Assembly (NCBI RefSeq): GCF_026262505.1
Contig: NC_067204.1
Location: 19,570,860 to 19,634,859, forward strand
Length of the DNA stretch: 64,000 nucleotides
DNA from: Trichomonas vaginalis G3
Lineage: Eukaryota > Parabasalia > Trichomonadida > Trichomonadidae
Reading direction: 5' to 3'
In this document: positions 7,136 to 16,101 of the stretch, piece by piece
How positions within the stretch are numbered: position 1 is the first letter of the stretch
How the letters are laid out: each line of letters begins with the position of its first letter
Made by a program: the position numbers and the translations under genes
Notes under the pieces: generated by a model
What the model saw: only the letters and a program-made list of their open reading frames with translations
Databases searched by the model: none
What the model was told of the DNA's origin: nothing

Positions 7136-9289
7136 ATGCCCCCATATAGAATGGACAGAAGGTCTGCTAGAATAAAAGCAGAGTTAGAAAGATATGGTTG
7201 GAAAGTTTCGAAGAAGTTTAAATATAGGAAGGGAAAGCCAATAAAAGTCTATGACAAACTGTCTGGTCTTCGCTACGAAATGGATTTGGAAACAGCACGC
7301 GCAAATTATCCAAACAGACTCGAGAGGTTAGAAGAAGAACGTCTTATGGACATGCCTTTCGATGTTTCTGAGCCTCAAGTTGAAGGACACGACGGCTTTG
7401 CCAGATTCTACTGGAAACATGACGAACAATTGCATCCTTTGAGAAGGAAAAAAGGGAAGGGTGAAGACAAACATGCTCCCATGGAAAGAACAAGATATGC
7501 ATATGAGAAGTATCGTGAAGTTAGAAGTCAAATTACATCTGGTCGAACCTTTACAGTAAACTTTGACGAAGGAAAGAACAAAGAAGGCTTCATGGGTGTA
7601 CTTGCTGCAATTCAAGACGGAAATAAGAAAGGATACAATCTCAGACTAACCGTAACAGATTTGGACGGTCACATTTACTATGCACATGGCAATGTCACAA
7701 CAGCCGCACAACTTCTTGACGCTTTCAAGACTACAAAGAGAGAACAAATGGTTGACTCCGACTCAGACATTTTGAATGCAATTGAAGGAATTGCAAGTGT
7801 CAAGTTCGAATGGTACCAACCTAACCCTCAAGCAGTCAGACAACATGCTGGATACTTCCCGTTCAGAAATAAGTCTGACATTGACTTGACAAGGTATGGA
7901 ATTTACAATTCAATTGAAACAATTGTCAATGAACCTTGTATTCTTACATGTCTCAGGAACTCTGGTCTTGTTACAGATGAGAAGATGAAGTATCTTGAGT
8001 CATGTGTGAAGACAAGGTACATTCTCAGAGGTCAATTGACAAAAATTGCACCGTTGGCAAATGTCAATATCCGAGTCAACATACCTACAGCTAAAGGTTC
8101 TTCACATGACGACTATGTTGTTGACAAAGACTTACCATGGTTGAAGATTGTAATTGTCCACAACCACTTCATGTTGAACGAAAGTCTTACGAACCCATTG
8201 TTCGGAAAAGGCAAGTGCAACATTGTCAGAGCTGTTAACATTCTTTTCGAGAAAGGCTTGTTGGAACCAATTCCAGATGACAAGCTGACAGAAACTTTTG
8301 TACCAAAAGACGAAACAAACTTTTCATTGTTAGCAAGACCAAAAGTTGTTCCAGACAAAGTTCTAGCACAAAAGAAGTACACGGTTCCAAAAGGAGTTGG
8401 ATTGTTCGGATACCAACCTGAACCAGAAGAACTTCCAATGAGGTTGCAAGAACTTCAAGATGCTATAAACAAACTCCCATTGAGACATCCAATCGACGTC
8501 AAATTGTATTGGAGAGCATCTGAGTTAGGTCAGAAGGTTTTATATGAAACAGGTTGCTTCGACGATGTTTATGAGATAACAGGCGAGGTTTCTCAGAAGA
8601 TAAGAGACTCACTTGAATTTCCACGAACCGGGCCGATTGGTTGCGACAAGTTCGACTCAGATGAAAAAATATACTATGTCGACCTTAACGCTGCGTACAT
8701 GAGGTTTGTCCAATATATCCCGACTGGAATTCCAAACGAAGATGGCGAGTTCCCGGGAAGGAACTATACAGTTGGAAAAGTCATACAACAACTCTATGAT
8801 ATTAGGAAAGCTTCAAACCCCAAACTTGCAATGACAATCAAATTGCTTATGAATTCGACATGGGGGTATTCCATTAAAAAACCTCAAGAGATGAAGAGTA
8901 AACATTATGAGAAGGTCGACAACTTTGTTGAAAGGTTTTCTCCTTTTGTTTTGAAATACGAATTTACCGAAGGTGAAAGTGGCTTAGTAACCACATTAAA
9001 ACCTATTGTCGAACATTGGTCCTACCCTCAGTTCGCAAAGGCAGTCCTTGACAACTACAACAAATTTTTCTCCGAGGTTAAATCCAAAATTGTGGTTTAC
9101 TATGAGAACATCGACGCACTCATGACGAACGAAGAAGGATACAACAAACTCATTGAAATGGGTTTAGTCGGTGAGAAGATGGGCTGTTTTAAGCTAGATA
9201 AGGTATTTTCAGAAGTTCATGTCCTCTCCAAACGTAAGTACTGGGGCATACTTGAAGACGGCACAGAAATAAAACATTGCATGAAATAA
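7136..9289 (+). CDS. POLB: B-family DNA polymerase, short non-canonical core (copy A)
   Basis: DNA polymerase of the protein-primed B family that Mavericks use to copy themselves. The 717-aa product is intact. Visible C-terminal motifs are motif A YYVDLNAAYM (Asp516), motif B KLLMNSTWGYS (about 569-579), motif C YYENIDAL (655-662) and a KxY motif KRKYWG (699-704). Three oddities: motif C reads NID where DTD is usual, only about 47 residues separate motifs A and B (little room for the TPR1 insertion of protein-primed enzymes), and the protein stops just after KxY. The N-terminal 490 residues show no clear exonuclease triad; VHNHFMLNES near 341-350 may be a degenerate ExoII. The leader is T-rich and runs straight into the ATG. 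Confidence 0.85.
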   Translation: MPPYRMDRRSARIKAELERYGWKVSKKFKYRKGKPIKVYDKLSGLRYEMDLETARANYPNRLERLEEERLMDMPFDVSEPQVEGHDGFARFYWKHDEQLHPLRRKKGKGEDKHAPMERTRYAYEKYREVRSQITSGRTFTVNFDEGKNKEGFMGVLAAIQDGNKKGYNLRLTVTDLDGHIYYAHGNVTTAAQLLDAFKTTKREQMVDSDSDILNAIEGIASVKFEWYQPNPQAVRQHAGYFPFRNKSDIDLTRYGIYNSIETIVNEPCILTCLRNSGLVTDEKMKYLESCVKTRYILRGQLTKIAPLANVNIRVNIPTAKGSSHDDYVVDKDLPWLKIVIVHNHFMLNESLTNPLFGKGKCNIVRAVNILFEKGLLEPIPDDKLTETFVPKDETNFSLLARPKVVPDKVLAQKKYTVPKGVGLFGYQPEPEELPMRLQELQDAINKLPLRHPIDVKLYWRASELGQKVLYETGCFDDVYEITGEVSQKIRDSLEFPRTGPIGCDKFDSDEKIYYVDLNAAYMRFVQYIPTGIPNEDGEFPGRNYTVGKVIQQLYDIRKASNPKLAMTIKLLMNSTWGYSIKKPQEMKSKHYEKVDNFVERFSPFVLKYEFTEGESGLVTTLKPIVEHWSYPQFAKAVLDNYNKFFSEVKSKIVVYYENIDALMTNEEGYNKLIEMGLVGEKMGCFKLDKVFSEVHVLSKRKYWGILEDGTEIKHCMK

Positions 9290-9343
9290 AACATTGCATG
9301 AAGTAAAAACGTTTTTTAAACCATATATTTTTACATATATTAA
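9290..9343. promoter_or_regulatory. Polymerase 3' duplication and leader of the next ORF
   Basis: The last bases of the polymerase gene (AAAACATTGCATGAAATA) are duplicated in tandem directly after its stop. A core-type leader (ATTTTTACATATATTAA before ATG) follows. Confidence 0.45.
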
Positions 9344-9511
9344 ATGCTTCAGGTTGAAAAACAAAGAACAAAAGTAGCAGATACAAAACCGTTAGACTAT
9401 ATGTTTACAAACGCCGGTAGGAATATATCAGATGAAGAAATTTTATCTCGAATTGTCTTTCATATACAACTACGGAAAAGTGCTGAAAAAGTATTGAAAA
9501 ATAATGTTTAG
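9344..9511 (+). pseudogene. Internally deleted paralogue of the 282-aa Maverick protein
   Basis: A 55-codon frame whose N-terminus (KVADTKPLDYMFTNAGRN) matches the start of the 282-aa gene, and whose middle nucleotides (TTTCATATACAACTAC) match that gene's extreme 3' end. This looks like an internal deletion that joined first and last parts. Many residues differ from the 282-aa gene of this element, so it probably derives from a diverged Maverick rather than a local duplication. It keeps the core leader motif and ends inside a multi-hairpin element. Confidence 0.5.
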
Positions 9512-9570
9512 GTGAAGAGGTGAGATTTCACCTGTTTTTTCACCTCTTTTCTCACCCGTTGAATTTTCAT
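9507..9570. repeat. Multi-hairpin element, core GGTGA (left-facing)
   Basis: TTTAGGTGAAGAGGTGAGAT is followed by three inverted copies of the core (TCACC) spaced by T-rich linkers, then TTGAATTTTCATGA. It flanks the KilA-N cassette on the left. Same architecture as the elements at 39073 and 40156. Confidence 0.7.
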
Positions 9571-9639
9571 GAATTTTGTGCTGAATTCGACAAAAATGAG
9601 TTTTTGGTTGAAAAAAGAGGTGGAGCCAAAAGTGGCTTA

Positions 9640-9735
9640 ACCTCAAAACAAGCATTTTGTGAAGAATATACCAACCCGCGGAATTCCGGCGGTTGCTTTT
9701 TATACAAAGTTCAACAGGTGAATTTTCATGAATTT
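9640..9735 (+). pseudogene. KilA-N gene fragment
   Basis: A short stretch reads AFCEEYTNPR then GCFLYKVQQ, matching the middle of the KilA-N gene at 10026-10688 (there residues about 63-85), and then runs into TTTTCATGAATTTCC. No start or full domain is present: a recombination relic between two hairpin elements. Confidence 0.55.
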
Positions 9736-9752
9736 CCTTAAGATAGAAAAAA

Positions 9753-9800
9753 ATATATTTTAGGCGACCAGGTCACTCGGTCACTCGGTCACTCGGTCAA
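9753..9800. repeat. Multi-hairpin element, core GGTCA variant
   Basis: AAATATATTTTAGGCGACC leads into four spaced copies of GGTCACTC. The AT-rich flank matches the other hairpin elements, but the core has changed in all copies together. Confidence 0.5.
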
Positions 9801-9837
9801 CTAACATCTTTTTGAAAAAGTGTGACAACATGACATT

Positions 9838-9993
9838 TTGACAACAACACAGGAAATAGATTTCATCGTATATTTTTTGTTAAGACTTCATCGTAAATGT
9901 TTTGTTGAGACTTCATCGTATATGTTTTGTCGAGATTTTTATCGTTGTGGTCCGACGGTTAAGCCACAAACGAATGTCCGACGTCCCACCAAA
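9838..9993. repeat. 24-bp tandem repeats and block shared with element B
   Basis: Three to four copies of a unit containing ACTTCATCGTATATGTTTTG occupy 9850-9940. They are followed by about 57 bp (9937-9993) that are virtually identical to 37683-37739 in Maverick B, including the first codons (MSDVPP) of the proline-rich B gene. Here the open frame stops being recognisable and a KilA-N leader follows. Confidence 0.55.
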
Positions 9994-10025
9994 AAATATT
10001 TTTTATTTTTATTGTAAGAACAGAA

Positions 10026-10688
10026 ATGTCAGTCGAAGCAAAAACGTTCACGAACAAATCTAATGGCGAAACATTCACAAAAGGCACTTACAACGGTATT
10101 GAAGTCTTACGTAGAGACAAGGATGGTTATATAAATGCAACAAAGATGTGTCAGCAGTTTAGGAAAGACTTTAGAAGGTTGTTGGAAAATAAGTCCTGGG
10201 AAGAGTATTTTAAGGCATTTTGTGAAGAATATACCAACCCGCGGAAAACAGCGGGTTGCTTTTTATACACAGTTCATGCAGGAATTCCGGATGAAATCAA
10301 ACAGGTTAGAGGAATGTATGTAGACCCAAGACTTGTAAACTATATAGCAATGTGGGCTTCTCCAAAATATTGTATAGCAGTTGGAAAAATTCTGGACTCC
10401 ATAGACAAGAAAGTTCATGAGAAATTAGATGAAGAAGAACTTGAAGATACAGTAGAGAATGCAAAACCTTTGTTCGAACAAGAAGTTAGAAAAATGCATG
10501 AAAAACAAATAGAACATGAACGTGAGATATGTTCTGGTTATAGAGATTCTCCATACGAACTAGACCAATGGGAACAAGAAGATTTAAAGAGAGAATTTAG
10601 AGAATATGAACTCGCTAAGATAGCATTAGAAGCTGCAGAAAAGAAGTTAAAAGTTTGGGGTCGTTTTGTACAAAAATATTGTGAGTAA
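10026..10688 (+). CDS. KilA-N domain protein
   Basis: An intact 220-aa frame. The KilA-N domain, a DNA-binding fold common in phage, large DNA viruses and expanded in T. vaginalis, spans about residues 20-130: NGIEVLRRDKDGYINATKMC, then an FRRLLENKSWEEYF helix, GMYVDPRLVNYIAMWASP and the closing helix KYCIAVGKILDSI. A C-terminal coiled coil rich in E and K (about 135-215) follows. The leader TATTTTTATTGTAAGAAC is shared with the 304-aa gene. The stop sits in TAAATGAACCATTTATTTTT, which recurs after other KilA-N relics (13735, 40472). Likely role: DNA binding or regulation. It lies between hairpin elements as a cassette. Confidence 0.8.
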   Translation: MSVEAKTFTNKSNGETFTKGTYNGIEVLRRDKDGYINATKMCQQFRKDFRRLLENKSWEEYFKAFCEEYTNPRKTAGCFLYTVHAGIPDEIKQVRGMYVDPRLVNYIAMWASPKYCIAVGKILDSIDKKVHEKLDEEELEDTVENAKPLFEQEVRKMHEKQIEHEREICSGYRDSPYELDQWEQEDLKREFREYELAKIALEAAEKKLKVWGRFVQKYCE

Positions 10689-10725
10689 ATGAACCATTTA
10701 TTTTTATTGAATTCGACAAAAATAT

Positions 10726-10793
10726 AATTTAGGGTAGAAGGTTAGATCTAACCTGTTTTCTAACCTCTTTTCTACCCTCTTGAATTTTCATGA
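10726..10793. repeat. Multi-hairpin element, core GGTTAGA/GGGTAGA
   Basis: AGGGTAGAAGGTTAGATCTA is followed by three inverted core copies (CTAACC, CTAACC, CTACCC), then TTGAATTTTCATGA. Outer and inner cores differ in the same way on both sides, so pairing is kept. It follows the KilA-N gene directly. Confidence 0.7.
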
Positions 10794-10849
10794 CTTCTTC
10801 GTAAATGTTTTGTCAAGACTTCTTCGTAATGAGTGTAAACGACCAAAAA

Positions 10850-10910
10850 ATATATTTTATGTTAGAATGTTAGATCTAACATGTTTTCTAACACGTTTTC
10901 TAACATCGTA
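10850..10910. repeat. Multi-hairpin element, core TGTTAGA
   Basis: ATATTTTATGTTAGAATG leads into TGTTAGATCTAACA and two more inverted cores. It flanks the 304-aa cassette on the left. Confidence 0.7.
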
Positions 10911-11012
10911 GAAAACTCTTGAAATTTCATGAATTTTGACACTTTCACAAAAAACATAAAAAATAAAGTTAGTTTTTTTAAAAAAATATTTTTTTATTTT
11001 TATTGTAAGAAC

Positions 11013-11927
11013 ATGTTAGCAACAACTTCACCAAACTCTTTAGTCATGAACCCAACTTCAATGTTAGTAGAGATGAAAAGCTTCATTCCTTCTTCATATA
11101 CTTTCGAAACAGAAATCCAGAAGATAAAGCAGGAACTTCTCCAAGGAGATTTAGATTGCACTGCAAAAGATGAAACAAATGAACAGTATCTTTATGAAAT
11201 GCAGGACCTCATCGACCATTTACCCAAACTACCTGAAATACAGCAACAAAAGCTCACTATTCCTGAATTCGATGAAATAGAAGTCAGACCAACTGACTCG
11301 GTAGAAATAAAGAAGTTCATACGTAATGTAAACTATGAGTTTCTAGGATTTCATTGCAACCACAAAGTCATGGACAAAGATTGCGACATGGTATATAAGA
11401 ATGTTTCTGACATATATAAATCTGAAGAATTTAAGACCTACGACAACTTTGTTTCATTAGCTGCAAAATGTGTATGGCAGATAAGAGATAAAGATAAAAG
11501 ATGTAAAATATGGAATGAACAGATAAGACCAACTGCTTCAGATTTAAAGAAAACCATTGACGCCTTAGTTGTTTTAGCAGGTAAGGTTTCAGAATATAAC
11601 GCAAAAATGAACCCGCAATGTTCTAAATGTAAAGCAGCAATGAGGAAATATAACTACTCCGTCAAAGAGATAGAAAGAATGAGAAACGACTATGCAGACT
11701 TAAAGAAAGAAGCAGAAAAACCAGCAGAAAATAAAATGGACATGTTGACATTTCTGAACAAAAACTATCCAACAGCAGAAGATTTCCTATTATCTGACGT
11801 CAAGAAGAAGTATAAAGAAACTTTCGGTATCGTTAAAACATTCGATGTACTGACAGAAGAAATAGAAGCTACAAAACTGTTTAGGATTTCAAATATACAT
11901 CGTACAATTCATGTAAAACGCTTGTGA
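11013..11927 (+). CDS. Cassette protein, 304 aa, unknown function (copy A)
   Basis: An intact frame. I chose the ATG at 11013 because it follows the shared leader TATTTTTATTGTAAGAAC; the frame is open further upstream but that part is not conserved in copy B (313 aa, 39207-40148), to which it is very similar. The N-terminus is polar; the middle has FHCNHKVMDKDCDM and a later CSKCKAAM pair that could bind a metal; a basic coiled coil (EIERMRNDYADLKKEAEK) follows; the end is HRTIHVKRL. No known family is recognised. Bracketing by hairpin elements in both Mavericks suggests a mobile cassette gene. Confidence 0.75.
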   Translation: MLATTSPNSLVMNPTSMLVEMKSFIPSSYTFETEIQKIKQELLQGDLDCTAKDETNEQYLYEMQDLIDHLPKLPEIQQQKLTIPEFDEIEVRPTDSVEIKKFIRNVNYEFLGFHCNHKVMDKDCDMVYKNVSDIYKSEEFKTYDNFVSLAAKCVWQIRDKDKRCKIWNEQIRPTASDLKKTIDALVVLAGKVSEYNAKMNPQCSKCKAAMRKYNYSVKEIERMRNDYADLKKEAEKPAENKMDMLTFLNKNYPTAEDFLLSDVKKKYKETFGIVKTFDVLTEEIEATKLFRISNIHRTIHVKRL

Positions 11928-11930
11928 AAA

Positions 11931-11998
11931 AAACAGGTGAGAAAAGAGGTGAAAAAACAGGTGAAATCTCACCTCTTCACCTAAAATATATTTTTATT
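11931..11998. repeat. Multi-hairpin element, core GGTGA (right-facing)
   Basis: Three direct copies of GGTGA spaced by A-rich linkers are followed by two inverted copies (TCACC) and TAAAATATATTTTTATTGAA. It closes the 304-aa cassette. Confidence 0.75.
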
Positions 11999-12039
11999 GA
12001 ATTCTGAGTAAAATTTCATGAGTTTTGTGTGTTTTAGAC

Positions 12040-12101
12040 CATGTTAGAAAACATGTTAGAAAACATGTTAGATCTAACATTCTAACATAAAATATATTTT
12101 T
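12040..12101. repeat. Multi-hairpin element, core TGTTAGA (right-facing)
   Basis: Three direct ATGTTAGAAAAC-type copies, the central palindrome TGTTAGATCTAACA, a second inverted core, then TAAAATATATTTTTGTCTG. Confidence 0.7.
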
Positions 12102-12107
12102 GTCTGA

Positions 12108-12400
12108 TTTACGCTCATTACGAAGAAGTCTTGACAAAACATTTACGAAGAAGTCTTGAAATTTCATGAGTTTTGTATGTTTTAGACCATGTGAGAAAAC
12201 GTGTTAGAAAACATGTTAGATCTAACATTCTAACATAAAATATATTTTTGTCTGATTTACGCTCATTACGAAGAAGAAGTCTTGACAAAACATTTACGAA
12301 GAAGTCTTGACAAAACATATACGATGAAATCATGAAAATTCAAGAGGTGACAAAACATTTACGAAGAAGTCTTGACAAAACATTTACGATGAAATTCGTG
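12108..12400. repeat. Tandem 24-bp iterons with a further hairpin element
   Basis: Repeats containing ACGAAGAAGTCTTGAC followed by AAAACATTT occur at 12118-12165, 12265-12330 and 12355-12395. A second TGTTAGA-core hairpin element at 12188-12249 splits them. The same iterons recur near 24.1-24.9 kb. Confidence 0.6.
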
Positions 12401-12474
12401 AGTTTCCTTAAGACAGAAAAAATAACGCTAGTTTTATTTTTTTTTATTTTTTTATTTTGTATGTAAAGACAGTA

Positions 12475-12862
12475 ATGTCAACATCAGAGAACACAACAAC
12501 TGCTATCGTTCATGAAGCTATAAATGAAGAATATGAGTGGGTTCAGTTTAACAAACAACTCCGTCTCATTCGTTCGGTCAAAGATGACATGTACCAAATG
12601 CAAAGTATTTGACGAGCATGTTTTGCTCCAGACACTAAGAAACCACAAAGACTGGTTTGATTAATAGCATTCATGAACTTTTGAGTGAGTTCGAACATGT
12701 AGAACTTAAAAGATGTACCAAGACAGAACAAAACTTACCATCGCATCTAAAAGGTATATATGTCATAAGTTCCTATTAGTTCAAATGACAATGTGGGCTT
12801 CACCTCGTTATGCTTGGTTATATTACAGACTTCTTGACGAAGTTCTGGAAAAATACATGTAA
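12475..12862 (+). pseudogene. KilA-N-like gene relic 1
   Basis: Begins with MSTSENTTTAIVHEAIN after a leader related to the KilA-N leader. DDMYQMQSI, at the place of the KilA-N NATKM strand, meets a stop after 44 codons. Downstream in other frames, MTMWASPRYAWLYYRLLDEV matches the KilA-N C-terminal helices, and the original stop sits in ATGTAAAGC. Several indels separate the pieces. Confidence 0.55.
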
Positions 12863-12948
12863 AGCGTTTATTTTTGGTCTTTTGGAAAGTAAGAAAATAA
12901 CGCTAATTTTATTTTTTTTTATTTTTTATTTTGTATGTAAAGACAGAT

Positions 12949-13737
12949 ATGTCAACAACAGAGAACACAACACCTGCTATCGTTCATGAAGCCATAATGA
13001 AGAATACGAGTACATACAAATATAAAACAGTTACGTTCATTCGTTGGTCCAAAGACGATATGTACCAAATGCAAAGTATTTGACAGCTCTTCGTTCTACA
13101 GCAAGCACATCATTGTTGAAAACCAACGACAAAAGAACTTTTAGAAAATTTCCTCATATGTTTGCGTTCCGCGAAAACCGCGAACGAGATTCCGTACGAA
13201 AATCGTAAAAATTTGCAATGGTTTGAAAGGATATTATGTACATAGACTTCTTGTAAATGCTGTTGCAATGTGGGCTTCACTCGCTATGCTTGTTAATTTT
13301 CATGATTGTTAGATGAATTCATAGACAAGAACGTGAGAGCTAGAGAACAAGCCTTGAAGCAAAAGACAAAAACATACAGAAAGAATACCACGTTCGGTAC
13401 AAAGGGAAAGGAAAAGAACTATAAGTATACGGATTTATACTGAAGAGATGGAAAATGAAGAAGACAGAGATATGGTATGTTGCATTTAGTCAGAAGAACA
13501 AAAAAAGCTTTACGACCTTGCTAAGATTTACAAATCTGACAGAAATTGGTTCTATCGCGAAAACTACCGATTTCAAATGACACACCGAATGAAGATGTGA
13601 AACAAATAGTTCAAGATACGTTACCTTCAAACACACTAATGATATTAAAGGTTGTACAATACTTACATTCAAGAAGATTTGCCATTTGTAAAGGAAAAAA
13701 TACAGAGTATTTTGACAACTTCAAACAAGCAGAGTAA
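12949..13737 (+). pseudogene. KilA-N-like gene relic 2
   Basis: A second, longer relic starting MSTTENTTPAIVHEAI. Recognisable pieces are DDMYQMQSI, a VHRLLVNAVAMWAS helix, an acidic coiled-coil stretch near 13440-13500 and a C-terminal EYFDNFKQAE end before TAAATGAACC. At least five indels break it. The last about 50 codons are also found alone in Maverick B (40325-40474). Confidence 0.55.
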
Positions 13738-13797
13738 ATGAACCATTTTATTTTACTGCTTGACTTCAGATGCTCAGGTAGCTCAATTGGGTAATAT

Positions 13798-14250
13798 TGC
13801 CTCGTCAAATCGTTCCGACAGGAAGAACTCTTGCATCCGACAGAAAAAGTTTTCCGACAACTGGAAGAACTCTTGCATCGACAGGAAGATACTCTTTGCA
13901 TCCGACAGAAAAAGTTTTTCCCGACAACAGGAAGAACTCTTCCATCAGACAGGAAAAATTTTTCTTGTTGTTCGTCCGTAAACCATTCAAATTTTCGAAA
14001 TTGAGACTTTTGGTCGAACTTCAGGAAAAGTTTTTTCCCTTCCAACAGAAAAAGTTTTCCTTCCGACAGGAAAAGTTCTTCCTTCCGACAGGACACAAAG
14101 CGAATGTCCCGACAGAAAAAGTTCTTCCATCCGACAGAAAAAGTTTCTTCCATCCGACAGGACACAAACGAATGTCGACGTACCACAACGCGAGTCCATT
14201 CAAAGCAGAGAACCGAAACTGCAGAAGCCACAACAGCACTAGACCGAGCT
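13798..14250. repeat. Degenerate tandem repeat array and proline-rich gene relic
   Basis: About fifteen imperfect units of roughly 20-27 bp built on CCGACAGGAAAAGTTCTTCC run to about 14160. They are followed by remains (14165-14250) of the region where the proline-rich B gene begins (ACAAACGAATGTC and onward). Maverick B has a cleaner 21-bp array in the equivalent place (37345-37680), and both share the string CAGAAAAAGT. No sound gene is present here. Confidence 0.6.
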
Positions 14251-14277
14251 AAACAACAACACATATTAGATTTTCAA

Positions 14278-15145
14278 GCTTGACTTTTACAAATTTGAAT
14301 GTTCGCAGTAGATTGTGATTCTGAAAGAAGTTGAGGGTCTTGTATGACTTTGTAATTCTCCATAGTTTCATGTTCTGTCAAACTTACCTGCCATGGATCT
14401 CTTCATAAGTCCATGAAATCGTCTTCGGACAATCCGGAAAGTAGTGATATTCAGTAAGTATTCTCTTTACATCCTCACTTAAACTCTGCTGTCTGTACAC
14501 AAATGACAACTGAGATGTTAAAGTGTCTGAGCTTCTTAGGAATTCGACACATATCTTGTTCTCTATTCTTAAGCATAAGATAGAAGCAAAGTCATCTAAG
14601 ATAGAAGACATCTATGAGGGTACGTTTTCCAATCGTAAGATTGCAATTTCTTCGAAATGTATTCTATCTCTTCTGTTTGTTTCTGAAGTGTTTCTTCTCT
14701 AATATTCTCTGCATCTTCCTCATTTGGTCTTTAAACTTAGAATTTATATACTCATGTTATAGCATTGGTACTTCAAAACTCTTCTTTGGTACTTCTTTAT
14801 CCAATTCTAAACAACTCAGAGTCTTTTTATACATACTAACTTAGACTTTCTTTATAATCATCTTGAACGAATTGACGGTTTGATCGAATTGACCAGAAGT
14901 AGACAAATAACAACTAACTCATAGAATGGGTTCTTCTCATCTAGTTCTTGTTGTTGTGGCAGCATTTAAGATATGAAAGTCTTACCCGACCCAGGTGGTG
15001 CGATTAGACCTGTTATACCATTCTGAGCAAATAAGAACTGTATGTATGGGTTTTATACTGAGCATTCTTTCTACTTCCGTCTTGGTTCTTGTTTAAAACA
15101 TTCATCAAATTTCTTTGTCATGTCAGCAAACTTTTTTTCTAACAT
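14278..15145 (-). pseudogene. ATP: A32-like packaging ATPase, decayed (copy A)
   Basis: The nucleotide sequence follows the intact B gene (40490-41362) throughout, including the region of the Walker A motif near 14975-15000, but has more than ten indels and several substitutions. No long frame survives. It would have encoded the genome-packaging ATPase. Confidence 0.7.
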
Positions 15146-15179
15146 ATTTTTAGAAAATTAAAATTTTATCTTTTTGAAA

Positions 15180-15631
15180 ATGTCTAGCGATTTCGCTATC
15201 TATACTTCGAGACAAGCTTTTGACAGCAAAACATCGTTCGACCATAAAATCTTACATAGTGGTAAACAAGAAAGGTGAATTTGTTCTAAAGTTCTGTTTC
15301 TGAGAATATGACAAGAACCATAAACATACAAAGAGCAAGTCTTAAAATTTGTCAATGACAGGACTTGTTGAAGAGATGACGCCGATTGGAAAGATGAGAA
15401 GTTTCCCCCAACAAAGTTCTTAGAATGCAAGAAGGCACATGGCTGTTTGAAGATGAAATAGAAAACAGAAAATTAGAAGAGCTATTAAAGGAAAAGAACT
15501 TTTACTGTAATATGGTTCGGAGAAATTTGACATAGACTCCACCAGAAGAAGAAGAGAGAGAAAGGAAAGAAGAAAGTAGAGACGAGAAAACAACTGAACC
15601 AGTTCCAGAGAAGGGGAGATATGACATGTAA
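15180..15631 (+). pseudogene. 149-aa Maverick protein, decayed (copy A)
   Basis: The start (MSSDFAIYTS in place of B's MSSDFAIYIR) is recognisable and the end matches B's KKFDM region and TAA, with many indels between. Divergent from the ATPase relic as in B. Confidence 0.65.
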
Positions 15632-15648
15632 ATAATAAAATTTTATTT

Positions 15649-16066
15649 TTAGAAATTTCTGGGTCAATGTCAATGTTCTCTTCCCTTTTAGGGCAAACAT
15701 GGCTTAGACTTCTAAAATCTTTTACCCTAATTTACCTTGAACTTCAACTATCTTAGACTCATAATATTCATAGTCGTCTGCTTTCTTGTTTCATGAAAGT
15801 ATATACACAAGTTTTATGCTTTGCCTTTCTTTAAGGTTTGAGAACCTTCTGTCAAAACTTTCTTTGACTGCTAACAAACCTTCTATGTCTAAGTCTTCAA
15901 AAGTTGCCCACTTTTCTGTAACAATAGCAAACTTAATTGGTTCGATGTTCCAAACTTTGCGTGAATGAAGACTTTCAAAATGGTAGAAGTAAACATTCAA
16001 ATAAGCGAATGGGTCTAGTTCTTCTTTGACTTCTGTCAATATTGTTGACTGAAATATATTTCGCAT
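15649..16066 (-). pseudogene. 139-aa Maverick protein, decayed (copy A)
   Basis: The N-terminal two thirds are still open (15791-16066: VKEELDPFAYLNVYFYHFE and onward), matching B 41864-42283. The C-terminal third is broken by indels. Function unknown. Confidence 0.65.
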
Positions 16067-16101
16067 CTTTTCTATCGGATAAAAAAATGTTTTTTTTAAA
16101 T

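Noticed and set aside
8113-8438. Minus-strand frames inside the polymerase gene (same in copy B at 33940-34265)
   Set aside because: Antisense shadows of a conserved coding region without a leader or recognisable motif.
9520-9741. 73-codon plus-strand frame between hairpin elements
   Set aside because: It starts inside a hairpin element and gains its coding look only from the embedded KilA-N fragment.
10929-11012. Upstream extension of the 304-aa frame
   Set aside because: It covers the leader and a hairpin element flank and is not conserved in copy B, so the start at 11013 was chosen.
13760-13800. tRNA D-arm-like string GGTAGCTCAATTGGGTA
   Set aside because: No anticodon or T-arm follows; the sequence runs into the tandem repeats.
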